From G025836975 sp040391135 (lineage in GTDB: Bacteria; Pseudomonadota; Gammaproteobacteria; Burkholderiales; Burkholderiaceae_B): a stretch of DNA of 64,000 bases. Location of the stretch: positions 1 to 64,000 of the forward strand of contig JBEBYL010000013.1 of assembly GCA_040391135.1 (NCBI GenBank), read 5' to 3'. The stretch's first letter is position 1; every line of letters starts with the position of its first letter. The position numbers and the translations under genes were made by a program. This document shows positions 7,682 through 17,800 of this stretch, one piece after another. The notes under the pieces are model-generated. The model searched no databases. It was not told the DNA's origin and was given only the letters and a program-made list of their open reading frames with translations.

Positions 7682-8380
7682 ATGTCCATACAGCAACTGT
7701 TGCAGCAAGTTCTTCAATCCGGCCAAAGCATGGCCCAGGATGCCGGCAGCAAGATGAATCAGGCGGCGCCCGGCATCAGCTCGACGCTGGGCGGCTTTGG
7801 CGGGGGCGCGCTTACCGGCGGCGTATTGGGGCTGCTCCTGGGCAACAAGAAGTTTCGCAAGATGGGCGGCAGCGTGGCCGCGTATGGCGGAGCCGCGGCG
7901 CTGGGCGCCCTGGCCCTGAAGACCTACCAGGACTGGCAGCAGAAATCGGCCGAGCAGGCGGCGGTTTCCAATCCCGCGCAAATCGCGCCGCCGCCACTCT
8001 CGGCGCCGGCCGCAATACCCGCGAGCCAGCTTGAAGAGCATAGCCGGACGATATTGGCGGCGATGATCGCCGCCGCCAAGGCGGATGGGCACATAGGCGC
8101 CGAAGAGCGCCAACTGCTGGATGCGGAGATCGCCAAGGCCGGCAGCCAAGCCGACCGTGACTGGTTCGACGCGCAACTGGCCAAGCCGTCGGATCCCACG
8201 GAAACCGCCGCCCTGGCAAAAACGCCGGAACAGGCGGCCGAGGTCTATCTGGCCAGCCTGCTGGTCATCGACGAGCAAAGCTATATGGAGCGCGCCTATC
8301 TGGACGAGCTTGCCCGCCAGATGCCGCTGCCCGAAGGGTTGAAGCTGGAATTGGAAGAAAAGGTGCGCAGCCTGGCTTAA
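7682..8380 (+). CDS. DUF533 (YebE-like, TerB-fold) membrane-associated protein
   Basis: 232 aa. The N-terminal third is glycine- and alanine-rich with two hydrophobic stretches (about residues 38-57 and 63-80, GGGALTGGVLGLLLGNKKF). A linker rich in Pro and Ala follows. The C-terminal domain (about 115-230) is an all-alpha TerB-like fold with the acidic AAKADGHIGAEERQLLD pattern. DUF533 proteins of gamma- and betaproteobacteria are inner-membrane proteins of unknown function, sometimes labelled tellurite resistance by fold only. Confidence 0.82.
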   Translation: MSIQQLLQQVLQSGQSMAQDAGSKMNQAAPGISSTLGGFGGGALTGGVLGLLLGNKKFRKMGGSVAAYGGAAALGALALKTYQDWQQKSAEQAAVSNPAQIAPPPLSAPAAIPASQLEEHSRTILAAMIAAAKADGHIGAEERQLLDAEIAKAGSQADRDWFDAQLAKPSDPTETAALAKTPEQAAEVYLASLLVIDEQSYMERAYLDELARQMPLPEGLKLELEEKVRSLA

Positions 8381-8407
8381 GCGCCGGGACCGCCGGCAGG
8401 CAGGACT

Positions 8408-9313
8408 TTATTCGCTGCCGGTGCCCGCCGGCATATGCACAGGATCGAAGTGCGTCATCACGTCCAGCACGGGCTCGTTCTGCATGACCCGCTTGCGCGC
8501 TTCAGTGGCGATGGCGTGTCCTTCCGTGATGGTCAGGTCACCATCCATTTCCAGGTCGACCTCGACCCAGATCATGTCGCCCAGCTTGCGGGTCTTCAGC
8601 CCGTGTATGCCGTGCAAGCCCGGGGTGGACAGCAAGTGGGCGCGGATTCTTTCCTCGGTTTCCTCGTCCACCGCCGAGTCCATCAAGTCGTTGAACGAGC
8701 CGAAGAAGAATCGCCAGCCCATGCGTATGATCATCAGCCCCACCACCAGCGCCGCCAGCGGATCGGCCAGGTGGAATCCACCAAGGTTGGCCAGGATGCC
8801 CAGCGCCACCACCAGGGATGATGCCGCGTCCGAGCGCGCGTGCCAGGCATTGGCGACCAGCATGGATGAACGCACCCGCTTGGCGACGCGCAGCATGTAG
8901 CGGAACAGCAGCTCCTTGGATGCCAGGGCCAGCAGGGCGACCACGAGCGCGGCGCTGTGCACTTCGGGAATGGCCTGCGGGCTTTGCAGCTTGACGAAGC
9001 TGTTCCACAGCATGCCTATGCCGACCGACAGCAGCAGGGCGCCGATGATCAGCGAAGCGGCCGTCTCGAAACGCCTGTGGCCGTAGGGATGGTCGGCGTC
9101 GGGCGCTTTCTGGCTGTGTTTGTTGGCGACCAGCACGACGCCGTCGGACACCAGGTCGGACAGCGAATGAATGGCGTCGGCCACCAGGGCCTGCGATTGC
9201 GCGAACAGCCCCACGACCAGTTGGATGATGGTCAGCACAATGTTGACCGCAACGCTGACCAGGGTGCTGCGGTGGCCGGCAGCCTGGCGATCGGGAGCGA
9301 TGTGCGGGCTCAT
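8408..9313 (-). CDS. Cation diffusion facilitator family transporter
   Basis: 301 aa inner-membrane protein with about six membrane helices. Metal-site residues typical of CDF exporters are visible: ADAIHSLSDLVSD in helix 2, with HSxSD, and HARSDAASS in helix 5, with HxxSD. Between them are DADHPYGHRRFE and FGSFNDLMDSAVDEE. The cytoplasmic C-terminal domain has EVDLEMDGDLTITEGHAIA. The family exports divalent metals (Zn, Co, Ni, Fe or Mn) by proton antiport. It follows metG by 8 bases on the same strand and is probably co-transcribed with it. Confidence 0.9.
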   Translation of the reverse strand: MSPHIAPDRQAAGHRSTLVSVAVNIVLTIIQLVVGLFAQSQALVADAIHSLSDLVSDGVVLVANKHSQKAPDADHPYGHRRFETAASLIIGALLLSVGIGMLWNSFVKLQSPQAIPEVHSAALVVALLALASKELLFRYMLRVAKRVRSSMLVANAWHARSDAASSLVVALGILANLGGFHLADPLAALVVGLMIIRMGWRFFFGSFNDLMDSAVDEETEERIRAHLLSTPGLHGIHGLKTRKLGDMIWVEVDLEMDGDLTITEGHAIATEARKRVMQNEPVLDVMTHFDPVHMPAGTGSE

Positions 9314-9321
9314 GGGCGGCG

Positions 9322-11394
9322 TTAATTGATGCGCATGCCGGGCTGGGCGCCCGGCCAGGGCTCAAGAATATAGATGCCCGGATCGGTTTTTTCGTCGTTG
9401 TGGCTGGCCGCCAGCACCATGCCTTCGGATACGCCGAAGCGCATCTTGCGGGGAGCCAGATTGGCCACCAGGACGGTCAGCTTGTCGATGAGATCGGCCG
9501 GCTGGTACGAAGACTTGATGCCCGAGAACACCTGGCGGTGGCGGCCTTCGCCCACATCCAGCGTCAGGCGCAGCAGCTTGTCGGAGCCGTCGACGGCTTC
9601 GCAATTTACGATGCGTGCGATGCGCAGGTCCACCTTGGCGAAGTCCTTGATGTCGATGAGTTCGGCGATGGCTTCGCCGCCGGGCGTGGGCACGGGTTCG
9701 GCGGGCGGCTCGAAAAGGTCGTCGAGCATCTTGGGCTCCACGCGCTGCATCAGGTGCTTGAAAGGCGCGATCCGGGTCGGCAGCTGGCCGGCATCCGACC
9801 AGAGGTAGGCGTCCGTAGCGCCGAACAGGTCGCGCGCCACCTTGTCGGCAAGGATCGGCAGCACCGGCGTCAGCATGACCGACAGGGCCTTGAAACCGGC
9901 CAGGGCGCGCGAGCATACATTTTGCAGGCCGGCCTTCTGTTCGTCGCCGGCGCTGGCAATGCCCTTGGCCATGACCCAGGGCTGGGCGGCATCGAAGGCC
10001 TGGTTGATCTGGTCGGCATGCGCCATGATGCGGCGTATGGCGCGGCCGTATTCGCGCTGTTCGAAATCGGCGCGCACCGTTTCCGCCACCTGCGCCAACT
10101 CGGCTTGCAGGGCCTGGGTGTCGCCCAGGTAGGCCAGTTGGCCGTCGAAATGCTTGCTGATGAAATTGGCGGCGCGGCTGGCGATGTTGACGTACTTGCC
10201 GACCAGGTCGCTGTTGACGCGGGCGATGAAGTCCTCGGGGTTGAAGTCCATGTCTTCGACCCGGGCGTTCAGCTTGGCGGCGATGTAGTAGCGCATCCAT
10301 TCGGCGTTCATGCCGAGTTCCAGGTAGCGCAGCGGCGAAATGCCGGTGCCGCGGCTCTTGGACATTTTTTCGCCGCTGACGGTGATGAAGCCATGCACAT
10401 GCAGGCCGTCGGGTGTTTTCCTGCCGGAGAACTTCAGCATGGCGGGCCAGAACAGGGCGTGGAAATACACGATGTCCTTGCCGATGAAATGCACTTGCTC
10501 GGTATCGCTGTCGGGCGCCGTCAGCGCGTCGAAATCCAGGCCCTGCTTGTCGCAATAGGCTTTCAGCGAGGCCAGGTAACCCACCGGCGCGTCCAGCCAG
10601 ACATAGAAGTACTTGCCCGGGGCATCCGGAATGGGGATGCCGAAATAGGGCTCATCGCGCGAGATGTCCCAGTCGGCCAGCTTGGCCTCGCCGTCATCGC
10701 TGCCCGTGCCCAGCCACTCGCGGGTCTTGGCCAGCACTTCGGCTTGCAGGCGCTTGTTGCCGCTGGCATTGCTGCCGGTGGTCCAGGCCTGCAGGAACTC
10801 GACGCAGCGCGGATCGGACAGCTTGAAGAAGAAGTGCTCGGACGACTTCAATACCGGCGTGGCCTTGGTCAGCGTGGAGTAGGGATTGATGAGCTCGGTG
10901 GGCGCGTACACGGCCCCGCAAACTTCACAGGAGTCGCCGTACTGGTCCTTGGCATGGCAGCGCGGGCATTCGCCCTTGATGTAGCGGTCGGGCAGGAACA
11001 TGCCCTTGACGGGATCGTAGAATTGCTCGATCGTGCGCGTGTCGATGAAGCCGGCGGCCTTCAGGCGACGGTAGATATCTTGCGACAGGGCGACGTTCTC
11101 GGCCGAATCGGTGGAGTGCCAATGGTCGAACGCGATGTGGAAGCCGTTAAGGTACTGGGGGCGTTCGCCGGCGTAGCGGGCCACCAGGGCCTGCGGCGTG
11201 ATGCCTTCGCTTTCCGCCTTGAGCATGATGGGCGCCCCATGGGCATCGTCCGCGCCGACGAAATGCACCGTATGCCCCGACATTCGCATGGAACGAACCC
11301 AGATATCGGCCTGAATGTATTCCATGATGTGGCCGATATGGAAGGAACCGTTGGCGTAAGGCAGGGCAGTGGTTACGAATAGCGTGCGAGGCAT
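9322..11394 (-). CDS. metG: Methionyl-tRNA synthetase
   Basis: 690 aa, full length for the long (MetG1-like, dimeric) type. The class I HIGH motif is at residues 19-22 (FHIGHIMEY) and KMSKS at 343-347 (SGEKMSKSRG). A zinc knuckle has cysteines at 143, 146, 156 and 159. The C-terminal domain from about residue 585 is the tRNA-binding/EMAP-like domain (KVDLRIARIVNCE). The enzyme charges tRNA-Met with methionine. The long open frame antisense to this gene is a high-GC artefact. Confidence 0.97.
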   Translation of the reverse strand: MPRTLFVTTALPYANGSFHIGHIMEYIQADIWVRSMRMSGHTVHFVGADDAHGAPIMLKAESEGITPQALVARYAGERPQYLNGFHIAFDHWHSTDSAENVALSQDIYRRLKAAGFIDTRTIEQFYDPVKGMFLPDRYIKGECPRCHAKDQYGDSCEVCGAVYAPTELINPYSTLTKATPVLKSSEHFFFKLSDPRCVEFLQAWTTGSNASGNKRLQAEVLAKTREWLGTGSDDGEAKLADWDISRDEPYFGIPIPDAPGKYFYVWLDAPVGYLASLKAYCDKQGLDFDALTAPDSDTEQVHFIGKDIVYFHALFWPAMLKFSGRKTPDGLHVHGFITVSGEKMSKSRGTGISPLRYLELGMNAEWMRYYIAAKLNARVEDMDFNPEDFIARVNSDLVGKYVNIASRAANFISKHFDGQLAYLGDTQALQAELAQVAETVRADFEQREYGRAIRRIMAHADQINQAFDAAQPWVMAKGIASAGDEQKAGLQNVCSRALAGFKALSVMLTPVLPILADKVARDLFGATDAYLWSDAGQLPTRIAPFKHLMQRVEPKMLDDLFEPPAEPVPTPGGEAIAELIDIKDFAKVDLRIARIVNCEAVDGSDKLLRLTLDVGEGRHRQVFSGIKSSYQPADLIDKLTVLVANLAPRKMRFGVSEGMVLAASHNDEKTDPGIYILEPWPGAQPGMRIN

Positions 11395-11632
11395 GTCGGA
11401 GGACGTCTATGAAAAAGTGAAGAAAAGCGGGGGACTGCCAATTTTAGGGCTTTCCCCGGCATCATGCTGAACACGCAAGCATAGCAGGCCGGCAAGGGGC
11501 TGCCGCCCATGGCCGGATTTCGGACCGGACAGGCACCCGTGCAGAGCCTATTGGTGATGAATTGTTAAGTTTGGTATGCGAATGCCAGCATGGGCGGCCG
11601 CGCTGGCTATGATGGCGCCGCCATCGATGCCT
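11395..11632. other. Intergenic region upstream of metG
   Basis: 238 bases between the small membrane protein gene and metG. It should hold the metG promoter, but I see no clear consensus promoter or RNA structure in it. Confidence 0.4.
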
Positions 11633-11881
11633 TTAGGGGATTTCTCGCATTTCGATATCGGTGACGTCCTTGTTTTTAAAGACGTTTTTGGCCGAATTAG
11701 GCTTGCGGCGCTGTTCCCAGTAAGCCTTTACGCCGAAGGGGCGGCCCTTGATGCGGGCCACCACATACAGGATGGCGACGGCGATGGCGGTCGAAATCAT
11801 GAATATGAATGCCATGGCCATACCGAAAACGGCCAGCACCAGAAACAAGATACCGCGGAGAATTTGATTAAATGTATTCAT
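11633..11881 (-). CDS. Small membrane protein of unknown function
   Basis: 82 aa from the ATG at 11881; an upstream start at 11923 would add 14 unlikely residues. Residues 7-45 are strongly hydrophobic and could form one long or two short membrane helices (ILRGILFLVLAVFGMAMAFI, then MISTAIAVAILYVVARI). A short basic tail follows (EQRRKPNSAKNVFKNK). I do not recognise the family. It is divergent from apbC and precedes metG on the same strand with a 238-base gap. Confidence 0.6.
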   Translation of the reverse strand: MNTFNQILRGILFLVLAVFGMAMAFIFMISTAIAVAILYVVARIKGRPFGVKAYWEQRRKPNSAKNVFKNKDVTDIEMREIP

Positions 11882-12009
11882 ATTAATTACGTAGACCCCA
11901 CAAGGGGAAAATAATTCCCCCAATCGGAGCGTCCGTTTGGGGAAAATAAATTCTTCTATCCGCTATTCTTGAGGCTTCGGTGTATTTTTTTCAAGCAAGG
12001 CCTATAGTC

Positions 12010-13095
12010 ATGAGCTCAAATCCTGAACAAATACTTGGTGCGCTATCCGAAGTGACGGATCCCCACACCAAGAAGAAGCTTGCCGTTACGGCGAAGAACT
12101 GTGAAATACAGTTGAAGGGAACGGACCTAGATATCACTGTACCCCTTGGTTATCCATCGCACAATGGGCATGCGGAATTGCAGAAACGGATTGAAACCGC
12201 TTTGGCTCCGCTAGGGCTGGCCTTGAAATCCCTGCGCGTGAAGACGGCCATCGAGACCCATGCCGTGCAGCCTGGATTGAAGCCCTTGCCCAATGTCCGC
12301 AACATCGTGGCCGTGGCTTCGGGCAAGGGCGGTGTCGGCAAGAGCACCACCGCCGTGAACATTGCCCTGGCCCTGCTGAATCAGGGAGCCCGGGTAGGCT
12401 TGCTGGATGCCGATATCTACGGTCCCAGCGTGCCCATCATGCTGGGCCTGTCGGGCAAGCCCAAGAGCCTGGACGGCAAGACCATGGAACCCCTGGTGGG
12501 GCATGGCCTGCAGGCCAATTCCATCGGCTTCCTGATCGAAGAGGATTCGCCGGCCATCTGGCGCGGCCCGATGGTGACGCAGGCGTTGACGCAGCTGCTG
12601 AATCAGACCAACTGGAACGACCTGGACTACCTGATTGTCGACATGCCGCCCGGAACCGGCGATATTGCCTTGACGATGGCGCAGAAGGTGCCGCTGACCG
12701 GCGCCGTCATCGTTACGACGCCGCAGGATCTGGCCCTGGCCGATGCGCGCAAAGGCTTGCGCATGTTCCAGAAGGTGAACGTTCCGGTGCTGGGCGTGGT
12801 CGAAAACATGTCCATGCACATTTGCTCGAACTGCGGCCACGCCGAGCCTATCTTCGGCGAAAACGGGGGGCGCAACATGGCGGCGGAGTTCAATTTGCCC
12901 TGGCTGGGCTCATTGCCCCTGCAATTAAGCATACGAACCCAGACCGACTCGGGTAATCCCAGCGTGATTGCCGAACCCGCGGGAGAGGCGGCCAGGGCCT
13001 ATAACGACATTGCTCAACGCATCGCCGCCAATGTGGCGGCCCTGCCGCGCGATATGTCCGGCAAGATGCCCACGGTCGTGGCAAGGAAGACTTGA
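12010..13095 (+). CDS. apbC: Iron-sulfur cluster carrier protein ApbC (Mrp family)
   Basis: 361 aa from the ATG at 12010 (MSSNPEQ); an in-frame ATG 30 bases upstream is less likely. An N-terminal DUF59-like domain (about 1-75) precedes the P-loop NTPase domain. The deviant Walker A is at 103-113 (ASGKGGVGKST), followed by LLDADIYGPS and VDMPPGTGD. The cluster-binding CxxC is CSNCGHAEPIFG. The protein binds and transfers Fe-S clusters to cytosolic apoproteins in an ATP-dependent way. It is divergent from the small membrane protein gene. Confidence 0.95.
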   Translation: MSSNPEQILGALSEVTDPHTKKKLAVTAKNCEIQLKGTDLDITVPLGYPSHNGHAELQKRIETALAPLGLALKSLRVKTAIETHAVQPGLKPLPNVRNIVAVASGKGGVGKSTTAVNIALALLNQGARVGLLDADIYGPSVPIMLGLSGKPKSLDGKTMEPLVGHGLQANSIGFLIEEDSPAIWRGPMVTQALTQLLNQTNWNDLDYLIVDMPPGTGDIALTMAQKVPLTGAVIVTTPQDLALADARKGLRMFQKVNVPVLGVVENMSMHICSNCGHAEPIFGENGGRNMAAEFNLPWLGSLPLQLSIRTQTDSGNPSVIAEPAGEAARAYNDIAQRIAANVAALPRDMSGKMPTVVARKT

Positions 13096-13099
13096 TTTA

Positions 13100-14872
13100 A
13101 TGCGGGCTCGAGCTGTTTGCCTGTTCTTGGCATGGGGCGTGGTCCATAGCGCCCATGCCGCTCCGCCCGAGGTCATCATCGACCCGGGCGGGATTCCCCC
13201 TGAGGCTTTGCAATCCATCAACAGCGCGGTCCAGGCCATCACGCGGCTGGCCGAAGACCAGGACGGCGGCGAGGTTTCGCGCCTGCGGCGCCGCGCGCAC
13301 GACGCGACCTTGTCGGCCCTGCAAACGCAAGGCTACTACGCGCCCACGGTCACGCTGGAAGTCAGTGAAGGCCTGGACGGCGAGGCCTGGGACATCATCA
13401 TAGAGCCGGGCGAGCTTACCCATGTGGACAGCGTGAACCTGGGGTTCAAGGGCCAGATCGAACGTCCCGAATTCGCTTCGCGCGTCCAGCTCCTGAAGGA
13501 TCAATGGCCGCTTACGCAAGGCATGCCTTTCGTGAACGAGGCCTGGAGCAATGCCAAGGCGGGCTTGCTGGACGGCGTCAGCCGCAAGGATTTTTATTTC
13601 GCGCGCCTTGCCTCCACGCAGGCCACGGTGGACCCCGAGAAGTCCAAGGCCGATTTGTCGGTCCAGGTGGACAGCGGGCCGCGCGTCACGATGGGCGAGG
13701 TGACGGTGGTCGGCTTGAAGCGGGTGCCGGCCAGCCTGATTGACCGCTATGTGCGGTACACGCCGGGGGACCCTTACGATCAGGACCTGCTGGATGAATG
13801 GCAGCAGGCCTTGCAAGCCACTTCGTTTTTTCGCGGCGCCTTTGTCACGCTCGATCAGGATCAATCGGCCAGGAAGACCCAGCCCGATGGCGAAGTGGAA
13901 CTGCCCGTGCGGGTGCAGGTGTCCGAGGCGCCCGCGCGGCGGGTCACCACGTCGCTGGGTGTGGACAGCGATCATGGCATCCGTGTCGAAGGCCTGTATC
14001 GGCAGAATGTGGTTTTTGGACAGCCGGTCTGGATAGAAACAGGCGCGGGCATCGACAAGGATCGCCAGCGCGCTTTCTTCGATGTGCATTTGCCGCCGAC
14101 CACCAGTGGCTACAAGGACAGTGTGGGCGTGCTGTACGAGCATTCCGACATCGAGGGCCTGGACAACACGCGCGCCGGCCTGGGCTGGAAGCGGCGCCAG
14201 GAACGCAAGGCTGCGGGCGACAGCCGCGTCGAATACGAAACGCAATGGGGCTTGATCGGCGCCTACGACAAGACCCGCATCAGCGGCGCGCCGGGTTTCG
14301 AGGTTCCGACTCTGGTGGGCACCTGGCAATGGCTGCGCCGCGACGTGGACAAGAAGTACGATCCTCGCGAAGGCAATCTGATCGACTTCGGCCTGGGCGC
14401 CGGCGTTACGCTGGACAAGGGCGAGCGCTTCTATCGGTCCAGCCTGCGCGTGCAGCAGTGGTGGCCGGTGGGGCGGCGCGACGTGCTGACTGTGCGGGGC
14501 GAGGTGGGCAAGGTCTGGTCCAAGACGGATCGCCTGCCGCAGGATTTCGGCTATCGCACGGGGGGCGCCCGCTCGATACGCGGCTACCGCTATCAAAGCA
14601 TAGGCCTGCATCGCGGCGACGCCGTCATCGGGGCGCCCGCGCTGGCGGTGGGCAGTGTTGAGTACACGCACTATTTCACCGAGCAGTGGGGCATGAATTT
14701 CTTTGTGGACGCCGGTGATGCGGCGGCTTCTTTCGGACAGATGAAGCTGTCGCTGGGTTATGGCGTGGGCATGGCGTTCCGCACGCCGGCCGGACCGTTC
14801 TTCGTGGACCTGGCCTATGGCCAGCGCGACAAGCGCCTGCGCTTGCACTTTTCCCTGGGTATTGCGTTTTGA
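13100..14872 (+). CDS. tamA: Translocation and assembly module outer-membrane protein TamA
   Basis: 590 aa from the ATG at 13100, giving a signal peptide ending HSAHA. About 190 residues of POTRA-like repeats follow. The C-terminal 16-strand barrel of the Omp85 family is marked by GYRTGGARSIRGYRYQS (the RGY/F motif of the barrel loop) and ends in LHFSLGIAF with a terminal aromatic residue. TamA works with TamB to insert outer-membrane proteins, autotransporters and possibly lipids. Its stop overlaps the tamB start by four bases (ATGA), so the two are translationally coupled. Confidence 0.93.
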   Translation: MRARAVCLFLAWGVVHSAHAAPPEVIIDPGGIPPEALQSINSAVQAITRLAEDQDGGEVSRLRRRAHDATLSALQTQGYYAPTVTLEVSEGLDGEAWDIIIEPGELTHVDSVNLGFKGQIERPEFASRVQLLKDQWPLTQGMPFVNEAWSNAKAGLLDGVSRKDFYFARLASTQATVDPEKSKADLSVQVDSGPRVTMGEVTVVGLKRVPASLIDRYVRYTPGDPYDQDLLDEWQQALQATSFFRGAFVTLDQDQSARKTQPDGEVELPVRVQVSEAPARRVTTSLGVDSDHGIRVEGLYRQNVVFGQPVWIETGAGIDKDRQRAFFDVHLPPTTSGYKDSVGVLYEHSDIEGLDNTRAGLGWKRRQERKAAGDSRVEYETQWGLIGAYDKTRISGAPGFEVPTLVGTWQWLRRDVDKKYDPREGNLIDFGLGAGVTLDKGERFYRSSLRVQQWWPVGRRDVLTVRGEVGKVWSKTDRLPQDFGYRTGGARSIRGYRYQSIGLHRGDAVIGAPALAVGSVEYTHYFTEQWGMNFFVDAGDAAASFGQMKLSLGYGVGMAFRTPAGPFFVDLAYGQRDKRLRLHFSLGIAF

Positions 14873-17800
14873 TGACTGTGTTGCGCCGTCTTTTGCTGTG
14901 GCTGGTGCCGCCGCTTGTGCTGCTGGTCGTGGCGGTTTGCGGCTTCGTCTATTGGGTGGCGGCGACGCAGACCGGCAGCCGCTGGGCGCTGATCACCGCC
15001 GCCGAGCAGTTCGATGGCCAGGCGCGCGGTATATCGGGAACGCTTTGGAAGGGCTTGCAGGTCGGCGATTTTTCGATGACCGTGCCGCAGGCTGTCGCGC
15101 TGAAGCTTGGCGACTTTCGCTTGCAGGTCGAATGGCGCGAACTATGGGACCGCCGCTTGCATGTCGCCGATTTGTCGGCCGGCAGCGTCGATCTTGACCT
15201 GCTTTCCGACCCGGATGCGCAGCCTTCTTCAGAACCCTTCCGCATGCCGGCCTTGCCGCTGCGTGTGGCCGTCGACCGTTTTGCCGTGGGTGAATTGCAT
15301 GTCTCGCAGGATGGGAAGCCTGTGCCGCTGCGGGTGGGCCCGTTGTCCACGGCGCTTGCGCTGGACGAGAATGGCGGCCAATTGGTGCTGCAGCGCCTGG
15401 ATGTCGAACACGAGATGTTGCGGGCCGAACTCAGCGGCGAGGTGGTATTAAAGGCATTGCAGGATCCGTGGCCCGTGCAGGCTCAATTGACGACGAGAGT
15501 TGTCGGCCGCGGGAATGATTCGCCCCTGTGTGCGAGCCGCTATGTTTCGACGCTGCCCGCAAGACAGGATGCGGGTAGCAAGAAGGGCAGGAATCAGGCT
15601 GCCAAGAACGCGGACGCCGGCGCCAAGGGCCTGAAAACACGGGATGACAAGAATAAGGATGAAGCAACAGGCTTGGAAGCCGCTTCCGATTGTACGCTCG
15701 ACATCCAGACCACGCTGGCCGGCACGCTGGACGCCCTGAAGCTGGCAGTCAATGGCGCTGGCCAGGGCATGAGCATCGACGTCGATGCGAATCTTGCGCC
15801 TCGTGCCGCATTTCCCTTGAAGGACGCCACAGCCGCCTTGCATCTGGCGGACGGCTCCCTGCTTGAAAGCCGGCTGGACTGGACATCCGAAGTGGTGGGC
15901 AAGGTGGTGCAGGATCGCCTGCAAGGAACGCTGAAAACAGAAAAACTCGATATCGGCCGCCTGGCGGGTTCCGCCATTCCTCCCGCCGTGGTCAACATGG
16001 CCGCCAATTTCGATGTGCGATTGCATGACCGCGACCAGGTTCGATCGGCGGAAATCGCCATTGATTTTGCCGATGGAACACGATGGAACAAGCAGGCGCT
16101 GGCGGGCCGCTTGAGCGCCCGTATCGTCAACGAGGCGGCGCCGAGCCCCGTGGCAGCCATCGAACCGCCGGTATCCGGAACCGGACCAGGCGTCCAAGCC
16201 GGGGCCGGGGCGGAAGCGGCCGCCGAGGCCGTCATGGACCAGCCGATCTGGAAGGGACTGAAGCTGGCGGCGGTGGAGATGGATTTGCGGCTGGGCAGAA
16301 ATCGCCTGAAGGCCGACGGTTCGCTGGGTGCCGCGGACAGCCGGCTGAAGCTGGACCTGGCGGCGCCCCAGTTGGCGGCATTCTGGCCCGACCTTCCGGG
16401 TGGCGCCCAGTTGCGGGGCGAGGTGTCAGGCACCGTGGCCAGTCATAAGGCCGATCTGACCGCGCAGTACACGCCGGCCGGCAGCAAGCCGCAAGAGGTG
16501 GGCAGCGCGCCGGTCAAGGCGCATGCGGTGCTGGAGGGCGGCTGGGGAACAGGTCCGTCGGAGCAGGACCCGCTGGAAGGCTGGCGCGGTGTTGTGAAGA
16601 CCCTGGACGTGGAGCATGCGGGCCTGGGCGTGAAGGCCGCCGCGCCCGCGCGTATCGCCTTTTTGCCGGCGGCGGCCGCGCCTGCCTGGCAATGGCAGGT
16701 GGGCGATACCCGCATCGATTTCCTGCTGTCTTCACAGCGCGTCTTCACCCTGGATCACAAGGCATCGCGCGGCGGCGCCGGGCGCTGGGAGACGCAGGGC
16801 GCGATTGCCCGCCTGCCGGTTTCGCCGCGGCTGATTGCCGATTTGCGCAAGAAACTGGATCCGGCCTTCCGCCATGAAGAGCAGCGGGGCGGAGTCAAGA
16901 TCAAATCCGATCAAGGCAGCGACCTGACCGAGATCGTGCTGGCGCTGGACTGGAAGCTGGCTTTTTCCGGAGCGCTGGAGGGGCAGGCGCATATAGCGCG
17001 GGTATCGGGCGACCTTATGGTGCCGGCCGAACCGGCTTTTCCGCTGGGCTTGCAAGAGTTCGCCGTGAACCTGGTCGCCAGGAAGGCCGGAAACGCCGTA
17101 AGCCGGCTCAACGCCGAGGCGCGGATCGTGACGCGGGACATGGGTCGGGTATCGGCCAGCGCGTCGACGCTGCTGCACGCGAGTCCCGGCGGCGGCCTGT
17201 TTCTTGACCCGAAAGACGCCAAGGCGGTCAAGATCGATGCCGATATCGACGACCTGGGGTGGACCAGCCTGCTGCTGGGCGACGCCATGGAACTGGGCGG
17301 CGCGGTGCAGGCCAGGGTGCAGCTGCAAAGCAAGCCGGACGGTAGCTGGGATACCGGCGGCACCATCACGGGCAGCAAGATCCGGGTCGTACGCATCGAT
17401 GACGGCATACGCCTGCTCGATGGCACGCTTTCGGCCCGCTTGCAGGGCGATCGCCTGATTCTGGACAAACTGGCATTTCCGGCTGTCTTGAGGGTAACGC
17501 CCAAGGAATGGCGCACGGCGGAATGGGTCAACACCAATCCCGACGCAAAGGGCGGCAGCCTGACGCTTAGCGGCGACTGGAACCTGTTCGAATCGCGGGG
17601 GCTGGTAAATATAGACCTGTATCGTTATCCGCTGCTGCAGCGCTCCGACCGCTACGCCATGGTCAGCGGCAAGCTGGCGCTGGATGCGGCCTTGCCGCGG
17701 ATCGCGATCAAGGGGGCGCTGACCGCCGATGCCGGCTGGTTCGACCTGGACGTGCTGGGCGGCATACCCACCGTGGATGGCGATGTGGTGGTCCTGCGGC

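Noticed and set aside
9400..11382. A 660-codon open frame antisense to metG
   Set aside because: Typical high-GC shadow frame; no recognisable domain, while the opposite strand is a complete MetG.
13097..14848. A 583-codon open frame antisense to tamA
   Set aside because: Shadow frame, no domain signature.
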